A stretch of 47,971 nucleotides of DNA from Verrucomicrobiales bacterium (lineage in GTDB: Bacteria; Verrucomicrobiota; Verrucomicrobiia; Verrucomicrobiales; DEV007), in assembly GCA_029213005.1 (NCBI GenBank), contig JARGPI010000038.1, forward strand, positions 1 through 47,971, given 5' to 3'. The translations under genes were made by a program, and so were the position numbers. The stretch's first letter is position 1. The number at the start of each line of letters is the position of its first letter. This document shows, piece by piece, positions 34,034 to 42,308 of the stretch. Under the pieces are notes generated by a model. The model was not told where the DNA came from, made no database searches, and saw nothing but the letters and a program-made list of their open reading frames with translations.

Positions 34034-34951
34034 CTATATATTCCTCTTAATTTCATCAAGTAGCGGGGGCACTTTTTCATTCGGATCACCCTTGCCTTCA
34101 AACTCAAGAACAACATGTCCACTGTATCCACCGGCCTTGATCGAATCGAAGAGTTTCGGGAAATCTGTCTCGTGTTTTTCGTCGCCAATTTTGATCTCTT
34201 CTTTGATTTGAATATTGACCGCGTAGGGCACGCATTCCGCGAAGTCCGCGTACGGATCTTCGGTTCTAAAATTACCGGAATCGAGATTCACTCCCACCCA
34301 GGGATTCTCAACAGAAGTCACGATGTTGATTAACTTTTCAGCACTACCGATACTGTCGTGATTTTCGATCCCGAGAAATACCCCTTTTTCAGCGGCGTAC
34401 TCCCCGGCGGTGCGCAGCGCGACTGTCGCATTCTTCTCAGCCTCGCTTTCCGACATCCCTTTGGGAATCCGGCCCGCAAAGACCCTGACATGAGGCGCGC
34501 CCATCAGAACCGCACGGTCGATCCAGGTCTTCACGTATTGCATCTGCTCTTTGCCATTCTCCGAGGCAGGATCGAGAGTGAACTGGTTACCTACCGCTGT
34601 TCCGGCAATCGCAACCCCGTTTAGGTGAGCCTCGCGACGGCACTCCGTTAAGTAGGCATTCTCTACATCGGAATCAAAGAAATAACTGGTCAATTCAGCC
34701 GCAACCTGTTGCTGAGCGCAGTATTGGATAAAGGCTTTCATATCCATAGCATCCTCTGCCTTTATCTTTTCGTTTACTTTACCTTTAACTGTAGCGAAAT
34801 AATCCCGGAAAGAATAGGCCGCCAAAGATGGAATAAGTGTGGTAGTTTTGTGCCGCTGATAAGGATTTGACACCGCGGCAGCAGGGTTGACCTGTCCAGC
34901 AATCATTCCGGCAAAACCAGCCCCAAGAAATTTTCTCCGATTAACGTTCAT
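34034..34951 (-). CDS. Exported sugar phosphate isomerase/epimerase-like TIM barrel
   Basis: A 305-residue protein with a twin-arginine signal (NRRKFLGAG, residues 4-12). The mature part is an AP-endonuclease-2/xylose-isomerase-like barrel: SLAAYSFRDYF, AAELTSYFF, the central strand GIENHDS, VGVNLDSGNFR and the closing HVVLEFEGKG, which carry the Glu, Asp and His positions that bind a metal in this fold. It is a different subfamily from the 5330-6232 protein, judging by its distinct core motifs. Likely role is isomerisation or epimerisation of a sugar derivative in the cell envelope; the substrate is unknown. It is divergent from the repeat protein at 35058. Confidence 0.84.
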   Translation of the reverse strand: MNVNRRKFLGAGFAGMIAGQVNPAAAVSNPYQRHKTTTLIPSLAAYSFRDYFATVKGKVNEKIKAEDAMDMKAFIQYCAQQQVAAELTSYFFDSDVENAYLTECRREAHLNGVAIAGTAVGNQFTLDPASENGKEQMQYVKTWIDRAVLMGAPHVRVFAGRIPKGMSESEAEKNATVALRTAGEYAAEKGVFLGIENHDSIGSAEKLINIVTSVENPWVGVNLDSGNFRTEDPYADFAECVPYAVNIQIKEEIKIGDEKHETDFPKLFDSIKAGGYSGHVVLEFEGKGDPNEKVPPLLDEIKRNI

Positions 34952-35032
34952 GTTACTAATCCTTTCACAGGTAAATTAATTTCACCAGATCAGAAAAACG
35001 TAGTTTTCGTTCTGTTCAATCACTGCATGCCG

Positions 35033-35041
35033 TGCTAGAAT
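35033..35041 (+). promoter_or_regulatory. Candidate extended minus-10 promoter
   Basis: TGCTAGAAT gives an extended minus-10 (TGC then TAGAAT at 35036-35041), with the weak minus-35 candidate TGTTCA at 35013-35018, 17 bases away. Transcription would start close to 35048, leaving a very short leader before the ATG at 35058, or favouring the in-frame ATG at 35070. Confidence 0.4.
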
Positions 35042-35057
35042 AAAACGTTATCCACTT

Positions 35058-37298
35058 ATGATAAACGAGATGGGCTCCCTTCATAAAAATCACACCATTT
35101 TGCACTACTGCTACCGACGCGCACTTTGCCTGCTTGCGATTCTCGCTACCCCGTTGGTTGTGAACGCTCAGATCTCCAACGGTGTATTCGATCCAACGAA
35201 AGTGATGGTGGCGAAGGACAAGGTGAAAGCCGTCCAGCAGATCGAACATAACATCGCTACCGCGAATCAATTCAACAAGACTTTGGGAACCCCATCGCAC
35301 CCGCGCCCTAATATTCCGGCACCTTCCGCGGCTCAAATGAATGACACCCCGGAGAAACCACCCCGTTACGGTCCCGAGCCGGTCTCAGTCCCCACTTTCG
35401 ACCTCCCACCGGACGTTCAAAGACGCAACGAAGCCCGCGCCAGAAAACGGAACAACAGCACACCACCGACGGTGATTGCCAATAAGCTGGATTCCCCTTC
35501 GAGGAATAACCCACCCCTCCCACCGGGAGAATCACCCAGCGTTTCCGCGAACCCGATCTCGATCCGGAATACCTCCCCGGCGACGGGTGCCCCTGCTCCG
35601 GAAGGTCCCGACTCAATTGGGAGCGAAGCGTCCGGAAACAATCTTGACCCCGAAATGTCTTTTGCCGACCTGCAGAAACAGGAACCGAAAGGCTTCTTCA
35701 AGCGGTTTCTCAAAACCCGGCAAACATCCGTCTCTGATATTGATATGACGAGTCCGGAGGATGGCAATCCGTCGCTACCTCCTTCCGGTGATGACGTTTC
35801 AATGAACGGCGAGCTGGGCCAGAGCTTTGATTCCGGGGAGCTTCCGATGATGCAGGATAGCGACGGGGAGCTGATTCCCCTCGATGGCAACGGGCTGGTT
35901 TTGCCTTCGAATTCCTCAAGTCCGGATGCCGATCTGCCTCAGAGCACTCCAACCAGATCCGGCGGCTTCCTCAGCATGTTCACCAAATCCCGCTCCCGGA
36001 CGCTCGATGTTCCCGACCGCCCCATTCCGATTGCCATTGGATCTGGCAATACCGGCAATCCGTACTCAAACGATAATTTCCGCCCCGGCTCTGGCTACTC
36101 CCCGCTCCTCGATTCCGGTGGGGATATAAACGCGGTTCGGGATTTAACCGAGCCCGGTGCTCTTCCCTTCAGCGAAGGAATCGCCGAGCGCCATTCGCAG
36201 AAGGCCCGCACCGACGTTTCGCAATACCTCGTCGTGAAGAAAGATGAAACCCTGTTTGAACCATTCAAATACGGAACCGAAGTGGTCGATAAAGATAATG
36301 CATTTCAGCTCTATTCCGGATCAACCGTGAAAGACCTCGGAATCGTCGGTTTGAAGCGAATGATTCAAGTCGACTCCGGTGAAACCGGCCTGATTGAAAA
36401 ATTCAGCGTCCGCCAGCTCTCCATTTCTGAGGAAGCGGTGATGAAGAACGGACTGCAGAGAGGGCGTCCCTGGTATTCGATTCTCGATACCGAGGCCGAA
36501 TACGATGAATTCGCCGCCAACCTGAGCAGCCGCCCCGAAATGGGCGGTAACAAGCCGCAACGCCCCTGGGATCCCACTCAGTCAATCGGAAACGGAAAAC
36601 CGGACAACGACCTGAGCCAATACCGGATCGTGAGCAAAAACGGCGTTACCTTTGGACCTTTCTCTGCCGGAAACCAGGAAGTCGACCAGAGCGCCTCTTT
36701 TGAAATCCCGGCCGGCGCCATTGTCAAAATAATCGAGACTCCGGGAGACAATCACATCGTGCAAACGGAGTCAGGAGAAAACGGAACGATCCCGGTCAGC
36801 GGCGTCCGCACCTTGAACGATTCAGAAAAAGCGTCGATGACGAAAGGGATTGGCGATGGCCGCCCCTGGTATTCCATTCTCGATACCGCGGCTGATGTCG
36901 CGCCATACGTCGCCACCCGTCCGACCGCTCCGGCCACCATGACCGCTCCCCAGCCACCCAAACCGGTCAGCAAACCGAAAGCGATTGCCAATAAACCGGA
37001 AAGCGATCTGACCCAGTATTATATCGTTCAGAACGAGGGTGCTCTCTTCGAGCCTTTCATGTACGGAACCCGGGATGTCGATTCCAACGCTTCATTTGAA
37101 ATGTATGAAGGAGCCATCGTGAAAATTCTCAGCTCAGCAGATGACAAATACATCATCAAAACCGAGTCCGGGGAAAACGGAGTCATGAAGACGGCTGACC
37201 TCCGCTCCCTGAGCGACAAAGAGAAGGACCGGATGAAATCCGGCCTCTCCAAAGGCACCCCGTGGTATTCCATTCTCGACTCTCTGCCCGAAGAGTAA
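35058..37298 (+). CDS. Exported protein with three 93-residue C-terminal repeats
   Basis: A 746-residue protein of unknown function. After a signal peptide (ALCLLAILATPLVV, cleavage near NAQ) comes a long low-complexity region rich in Pro, Ser, Asn and Asp (about 50-380). This contains two basic, aromatic insertions, KGFFKRFLKTR and GGFLSMFTKSR, that look like short membrane- or partner-binding motifs. The C-terminus holds three tandem repeats of exactly 93 residues, 386-478, 518-610 and 650-742, each starting D(V/L)(S/T)QY and ending G(R/T)PWYSILD. The interior of each, with ES/DSGE(N/T)G at its centre, suggests a small SH3-like beta barrel followed by a helical tail. The repeats are joined by Pro-rich linkers. 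A cell-envelope binding role is plausible but not shown. Confidence 0.75.
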   Translation: MINEMGSLHKNHTILHYCYRRALCLLAILATPLVVNAQISNGVFDPTKVMVAKDKVKAVQQIEHNIATANQFNKTLGTPSHPRPNIPAPSAAQMNDTPEKPPRYGPEPVSVPTFDLPPDVQRRNEARARKRNNSTPPTVIANKLDSPSRNNPPLPPGESPSVSANPISIRNTSPATGAPAPEGPDSIGSEASGNNLDPEMSFADLQKQEPKGFFKRFLKTRQTSVSDIDMTSPEDGNPSLPPSGDDVSMNGELGQSFDSGELPMMQDSDGELIPLDGNGLVLPSNSSSPDADLPQSTPTRSGGFLSMFTKSRSRTLDVPDRPIPIAIGSGNTGNPYSNDNFRPGSGYSPLLDSGGDINAVRDLTEPGALPFSEGIAERHSQKARTDVSQYLVVKKDETLFEPFKYGTEVVDKDNAFQLYSGSTVKDLGIVGLKRMIQVDSGETGLIEKFSVRQLSISEEAVMKNGLQRGRPWYSILDTEAEYDEFAANLSSRPEMGGNKPQRPWDPTQSIGNGKPDNDLSQYRIVSKNGVTFGPFSAGNQEVDQSASFEIPAGAIVKIIETPGDNHIVQTESGENGTIPVSGVRTLNDSEKASMTKGIGDGRPWYSILDTAADVAPYVATRPTAPATMTAPQPPKPVSKPKAIANKPESDLTQYYIVQNEGALFEPFMYGTRDVDSNASFEMYEGAIVKILSSADDKYIIKTESGENGVMKTADLRSLSDKEKDRMKSGLSKGTPWYSILDSLPEE

Positions 37299-37333
37299 GG
37301 CTCTCAAATCTTCGGCATCCCCCTCCTTCCTTT

Positions 37334-37356
37334 CGAAATACCGCCCGGGTATTTCG
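37334..37356 (+). terminator. Hairpin after the 93-residue-repeat protein gene
   Basis: CGAAATACC and GGTATTTCG form a perfect 9-bp stem with loop GCCCG, 35 bases after the stop. No U tract follows, so termination is uncertain. It lies between this gene and the IclR regulator. Confidence 0.45.
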
Positions 37357-37431
37357 CGAATCTCCCGCGTTTACGTCGCAGGATCAACTTGCCCGGATAC
37401 CATCTATATTTAAACTTTCATCTACTTTTAG

Positions 37432-38211
37432 ATGGAAGAAGCAATCGCAATCAACCCCAAAGCACTGAGCCCGAGCACCGATCGCACTCTGGCCATTTTG
37501 GAGACCCTCGCCGATTTTCCGCACGGAGCGAGTGTGGCGGATCTGACCCGCGTTCTCGATATCTCGCAAAATTCCGTTTTCCGCATCACCAGTACTCTGC
37601 ATGAGCGTGGCTACCTGCACCGCCGCGAGTCGGATAAAAAGTACCTGCTTTCCAACAAGCTGTTCGATTTGAGTCGCCCCCGGGTGAATGAGAAAAGCCT
37701 CACCGTCTGCGCCTACGAAGCGATGCAGCAGCTTAGCAAAACCACCGGCGAGACCTGCCAGTTACTCGTCAGATCCGGCGACAAATGCGTCGTCCTGGAG
37801 CAGGTTTCGGGGACCTTTCCCGTGAAAGTGATGGGCGAAATTGGTCTGCGGGTTCCACTTTATTCCTGCGCCCCTGGGAAAGCGATTCTCGCCTGGCTCC
37901 CAGATGATGAGCTCGAAAGTTGGTTCGACCGCATCAAACTGAAAAAATTTACCGAGACCACCCTCGCCACCAAACGCAGCCTGACCCGGGATCTGAAAGA
38001 AACCCGGAGCCGGGGGTATTCCGTCGACCGTTCCGAAGGGTTGGAAGGCATTCGCTGCGTGGGTGCCACCATCTTTAACAACTATCAATATCCCGTCGCG
38101 GCACTCACCATGATGGCTCCCGCCTTCCGAATGGCCGAAGAGGACTTTCCGAAATACGGCAAAGCCTGCACCGAAGCCGCTCAGGATATCCAAAACCGAT
38201 TACTGGCCTGA
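37432..38211 (+). CDS. IclR-family transcriptional regulator
   Basis: A 259-residue DNA-binding regulator. The winged helix-turn-helix lies near 17-78 (LAILETLADF, ASVADLTRVLDISQNSVFRITSTL, then GYLHRR in the wing). The effector domain contains TCQLLVRSGDKCVVLEQV, SCAPGKAILAWLPDDEL and the closing segment GIRCVGATIFN, which form the usual IclR ligand pocket. The ligand is unknown; IclR members often respond to aromatic acids, glyoxylate or sugar acids. The next gene begins four bases after its stop, so the regulator is the first gene of the PSCyt1/DUF1501 operon. The triple palindromic array at 38232-38288 is a candidate binding site, as IclR proteins often use several adjacent palindromes. 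Confidence 0.92.
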   Translation: MEEAIAINPKALSPSTDRTLAILETLADFPHGASVADLTRVLDISQNSVFRITSTLHERGYLHRRESDKKYLLSNKLFDLSRPRVNEKSLTVCAYEAMQQLSKTTGETCQLLVRSGDKCVVLEQVSGTFPVKVMGEIGLRVPLYSCAPGKAILAWLPDDELESWFDRIKLKKFTETTLATKRSLTRDLKETRSRGYSVDRSEGLEGIRCVGATIFNNYQYPVAALTMMAPAFRMAEEDFPKYGKACTEAAQDIQNRLLA

Positions 38212-38215
38212 AATC

Positions 38216-41200
38216 ATGAAATTTTCCAAACCGTACCCGGTACACTTTCCGACTGTACAGGGTTCACTTTTAAGTTGTACCCTGTACAGTCTGCTCTTTT
38301 TCTCGTTCGCGGTCGCCGAAAACTCAAAAATCCCGGCGGAACATCTCGAATTTTTCGAGAACCGGATCCGCCCGGTCCTCGCTCAGGAGTGCTATGAGTG
38401 CCACAGCACCCGGGGGAAAAAGAAAGGCGGTCTCCTCCTCGACTACCGGGACGGCCTTCTCGAAGGGGGCGATTCCGGTCCCGCAATCGAACCCGGCGAC
38501 GCCTCCGCGTCTTTGTTGATCGAGGCGCTCAAACATGAATTCGGCCTCGAAATGCCCAAAGCCGGCGTCAAACTCGACCCTCCGATTGTCGCCGATTTCG
38601 AAAAATGGATCAATCTGGGTGCCCCCGACCCGCGCGACGCCCCGCCCACTGCGGAAGAGCTGGAAACCGATACCAATTGGTCGGCTATTTTTAAAACCCG
38701 CCAAAACTGGTGGAGCTTTCAACCGATCCAAAAGCCTGAAGTCCCCGGAACCAGCGGCAAACAGATCGATCGATTCATCCGCGCCAAACTGGAGGAAAAC
38801 GGCCTCGATCCCGCACCTCCTGCCGATATTCGAACCCTGGGGCGCCGCCTCCACTACGCAATCACCGGGCTGCCTCCAACACCGGAAGCACTCGATCAGC
38901 TCGAAAAAGCCGCCGCCGATCGGGACCGCGCCGTCAATGAACTGATCGACAACCTGCTCGAGAGCCCCCGGTTTGGCGAGCGCTGGGCCCGCCACTGGAT
39001 GGACTGGGTTCGCTACGCGGAAAGCCACGGCTCGGAAGGCGATCCCAAAATCGACAACGCGCACTTCTATCGCGATTACCTGATCCGGGCCCTGAACCGG
39101 GACATTCCCTACGACCAGATGCTCCTCGAACATATCGCCGGAGACCTTCTCGAAAATCCCCGAATCAGCGAAAACGGCGACTTCAACGAATCAACAATCG
39201 GTGCCGCTCACTGGCGCATGGTTTTCCATGGCTTTGCCCCGACCGATGCGCTCGATGAAAAAGTTCGCTTCACCGACGATCAGATCAATACCTTCACCAA
39301 AGCCTTTCAATCCCTCACCGTATCCTGCGCCCGGTGCCACGATCACAAATTCGACGCCATTAGCCAGGCGGATTATTACGCACTCTTCGGAATCCTCGGT
39401 TCGACCCGCCCCGGCCGGAAACTCATTGACCTACCCGAAACGCTGAAAAAAAACCAAAGCGAATTGAGCCAACTCAAACCCGCCATTCGCGAAGCGATCG
39501 CAACGGATTGGCTCAACGCCCTCCCCAAAGTCGAAGCGCAATTTCTAGACCCCAGAAACTGGAAGAAAACCGTCTCCCCCGAGTCGATCTACTATCCCTT
39601 TTCCGTGACCCGGTGGGATAGCAAAAGCAACCTGGCGACCAAACTGGAGACCTTAGTCGCCGACCGAGCCAGTGAATCATCCCGTCGATTCGATCTCTCG
39701 AAAGGCGACGATTACCAAAGCTGGTATCAATACGGCAATGGCGTCACTAAAAAACCGGTAGCGGGCGGCGAGTTTATGCTCGCCCCCACCGGAAAAACCG
39801 TGATCGAAAAAATTCTACCCGCCGGAATGTATAGTGGACTCTTATCCACCAAACACGCCGGCCGCCTCACCTCCCCCGACATTCCGCTAAGTGGCAAAAG
39901 CAAACTGATGTTACTCGTCCACGGCGGTGGCAAAGCCATCAACCGATACGTCGTTCAAAACTACCCCAGAAGCGGCACCGTGTTCAAAATCGATCGACTC
40001 GGTGAACCCCAAAAGAACAAACCCGCTCCCGGTTGGCACTGGCAAACCTACGACCTAAACTATTGGGAAGGTGATGAAATCCATATCGAACTCGCTACAG
40101 CAAAAGACACCGCTGTTCTCGTCGAAAACGTCGATCGGTCCTGGTTTGGAATCCGGGATGCCCGCATCGTCGAATCCGGAACCCCGACGCCTTTCAATCC
40201 AGATCTCGAATTCCTCAAGCCTCTCACCAGAGAACTGGCCGGAACCCCGCCCGCCTCTCCGGAAGAGTTAGCAACCCGCTATACCAACACGATCCGCACC
40301 GCGATCAAAAACTGGAAAGCCGGGATTGATATAGATGATTCTCAGGCGCTGCTTTTGGACAAGCTGGTCGCCTCCAATCTACTACCGAATCGGCTTGAGC
40401 AATTACCCACCGCCAGAAAACCGGTCGAAACCTATCGCAAACTGGAAGCCGAAATCAAAGCTCCGACGCGGGTTCCAGGCCTCGATGAATGGACCGCTCG
40501 CGACCAACCGCTTTACGACCGTGGCGATCACAAGAAACCGCTGGAGCCAGTCAGTCGGCGCTACCTCGAAGCGGTCGATACCACACCCTACCAAACCAAA
40601 CAAAGCGGACGCCTCCAAATGGCGGAAGATCTCCTCCGCGATGACAATCCCTTCACCCGCCGTGTCATCGTGAACCGGATCTGGACGCATCTTTTCGGAA
40701 ACGGCATCGTCGGCTCAATTGATAACTTCGGGCGACTCGGCGAAAAACCCAGTCACCCGGAATTGCTCGATTATCTCGCCTCCCGTTTCGATACCGAACT
40801 CGATTGGTCGATCAAATCTCTAGTTAAAGAAATCGTCAGTTCCGCAACCTGGCAGCAAAGTAATGAGGTATCGGAAAAAGCACAGACAACCGATCCGGAA
40901 AACCGCCTTTTGGCCAGTTTCCCGGTGCGAAGGCTCGATGCCGAGGCTATTCGCGACAAATTAATTACCGTCTCCGGTCGACTCAACGACACGATGTATG
41001 GTCCCGCAGTCGATGGCAACACTCCCCGTCGATCAGTCTATGTCGAAGTGATCCGCAACCGGCTCGATAAGTTCCTCGGCGTGTTTGATGCCCCGATCCC
41101 CTTCTCCACCACCGGAAAGCGGCCCGTGACGAACGTCCCCGCCCAATCGCTCACGATGTTGAATGACCCGCAGATGAAACTTTTCGCCAGCGCCTTTGCC

Positions 41201-42286
41201 AACTCGTTCAGCGGTCCGGACTCGGAACGGATCGAGGCCATGTGGACCCATGCTCTGGGACGAGCTCCCCGGGAAGAGGAAACGAAGGCAGCGACGCATT
41301 TTCTCAAAAACCTGCGAGCCCGGAACCAGGAAATTGAAGGGGAAGCAACTCGATACCGGAAACAGATAGAGAAACTCACTGCCGCGCAGCGCGACCTGCT
41401 CAGCCCGATTCGAAAAAAACTCGAAGCGGAACTCGGCCCCGGGGATGCCCCGCTCGATATTGAAGCACTGGGAGCCGTCGCAAGCTGGGATTTCGAAACC
41501 GGCACTACCGATTCGATCTCATCACTAAAAGGGAAATTGACCGGCGGCGCGAAAATTGTTGATGGTGACCTCATCCTCGACGGCGCTTCCAGCTTTTTCT
41601 CCGACCCGCTTCCACTCGACATTAAAGAGAAATCACTCGAAGTTCTCGTAACGCTTTCGACCTTGAATCAGCGGGCCGGCGGGGCCATCACACTACAGGA
41701 TATCCGGGGCGGCTTATTCGATTCCATTGTATTTGCCGAAAGACGAAGCAACGAATGGCTGTCGGGTAGCAACAACTTCAAACGGACCCGGGATTTCAAC
41801 GGCAAACCTGAAACCGAAGCCGCCATGAAACCGACCCACCTCGTCATCACCTACGACGCCGAAGGCAATATCCGCGGGTATCGAAATGGAGTCGCCTACG
41901 GCAAGCCCTACCACGGCGGACCGGTAGCTCGCTACCAGAAAGACGCCTCCCAAATCGTCCTTGGCTTGAGACACGGCACCAAAAACGGGGGAAACAAAAA
42001 CCTCAAAGGAATCATTCACGAAGCCCGGCTTTACAATCGTGCTCTGGATGAAGATTCCGTTGCCTCACTGGCGAGCGGTCAGCGAATCATTTCGAAAAAA
42101 TCAGTCATCGAAAAGCTGACGGCTCAGGAGAAAGAGACCTATTTTGAGAACGAATCCATCATCAACGAGCTCAACGCAAACCTTTCCCAACTACAGAAAG
42201 AAGGCAGTTCGTTCGGCGAAAAAGCAGTCTGGGAGAGCTTTGCCCACTCCCTGTTTAACCTGAAGGAATTCATCTACGTATACTAG
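38216..42286 (+). CDS. PSCyt1-DUF1549-DUF1553 protein with C-terminal LamG domain
   Basis: A 1356-residue exported protein of a family very abundant in Planctomycetes and Verrucomicrobia. The N-terminal planctomycete cytochrome c domain has a haem motif CYECH at 59-63 (FENRIRPVLAQECYECH), with GGDSGPAIEPGDASASLL. DUF1549 (about 180-400) includes HWMDWVRYAESHGSEGD and CARCHDHKFD, a second haem-like motif. DUF1553 (about 800-1020) includes RVIVNRIWTHLFGNGIVG. A LamG-like domain (about 1080-1290) follows, with a helical tail. The partner DUF1501 gene is 22 bases downstream. Such pairs are linked to polysaccharide degradation, but the reaction is unknown. The codons for residues 6-24 are supplied by a palindromic array, so the signal peptide n-region is partly repeat-derived. 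Confidence 0.88.
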   Translation: MKFSKPYPVHFPTVQGSLLSCTLYSLLFFSFAVAENSKIPAEHLEFFENRIRPVLAQECYECHSTRGKKKGGLLLDYRDGLLEGGDSGPAIEPGDASASLLIEALKHEFGLEMPKAGVKLDPPIVADFEKWINLGAPDPRDAPPTAEELETDTNWSAIFKTRQNWWSFQPIQKPEVPGTSGKQIDRFIRAKLEENGLDPAPPADIRTLGRRLHYAITGLPPTPEALDQLEKAAADRDRAVNELIDNLLESPRFGERWARHWMDWVRYAESHGSEGDPKIDNAHFYRDYLIRALNRDIPYDQMLLEHIAGDLLENPRISENGDFNESTIGAAHWRMVFHGFAPTDALDEKVRFTDDQINTFTKAFQSLTVSCARCHDHKFDAISQADYYALFGILGSTRPGRKLIDLPETLKKNQSELSQLKPAIREAIATDWLNALPKVEAQFLDPRNWKKTVSPESIYYPFSVTRWDSKSNLATKLETLVADRASESSRRFDLSKGDDYQSWYQYGNGVTKKPVAGGEFMLAPTGKTVIEKILPAGMYSGLLSTKHAGRLTSPDIPLSGKSKLMLLVHGGGKAINRYVVQNYPRSGTVFKIDRLGEPQKNKPAPGWHWQTYDLNYWEGDEIHIELATAKDTAVLVENVDRSWFGIRDARIVESGTPTPFNPDLEFLKPLTRELAGTPPASPEELATRYTNTIRTAIKNWKAGIDIDDSQALLLDKLVASNLLPNRLEQLPTARKPVETYRKLEAEIKAPTRVPGLDEWTARDQPLYDRGDHKKPLEPVSRRYLEAVDTTPYQTKQSGRLQMAEDLLRDDNPFTRRVIVNRIWTHLFGNGIVGSIDNFGRLGEKPSHPELLDYLASRFDTELDWSIKSLVKEIVSSATWQQSNEVSEKAQTTDPENRLLASFPVRRLDAEAIRDKLITVSGRLNDTMYGPAVDGNTPRRSVYVEVIRNRLDKFLGVFDAPIPFSTTGKRPVTNVPAQSLTMLNDPQMKLFASAFANSFSGPDSERIEAMWTHALGRAPREEETKAATHFLKNLRARNQEIEGEATRYRKQIEKLTAAQRDLLSPIRKKLEAELGPGDAPLDIEALGAVASWDFETGTTDSISSLKGKLTGGAKIVDGDLILDGASSFFSDPLPLDIKEKSLEVLVTLSTLNQRAGGAITLQDIRGGLFDSIVFAERRSNEWLSGSNNFKRTRDFNGKPETEAAMKPTHLVITYDAEGNIRGYRNGVAYGKPYHGGPVARYQKDASQIVLGLRHGTKNGGNKNLKGIIHEARLYNRALDEDSVASLASGQRIISKKSVIEKLTAQEKETYFENESIINELNANLSQLQKEGSSFGEKAVWESFAHSLFNLKEFIYVY
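38232..38288 (+). repeat. Three-core palindromic array inside the 5' end of the PSCyt1/DUF1553 gene
   Basis: Cores CGTACCCGGTACA (38232-38244), TGTACAGGGTTCA (38254-38266) and TGTACCCTGTACA (38276-38288) begin exactly 22 bp apart and alternate in orientation, as at 15609-15665, and in the same order relative to the downstream gene. GACTGTACAGGGT is identical at both loci. In RNA, cores 2 and 3 plus their flanks can pair over 16 positions with one mismatch. The array starts 16 bases after the ATG and 21 bases after the IclR regulator stop. Confidence 0.8.
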
Positions 42287-42308
42287 GCATACCGAAACCC
42301 ACTCGATC

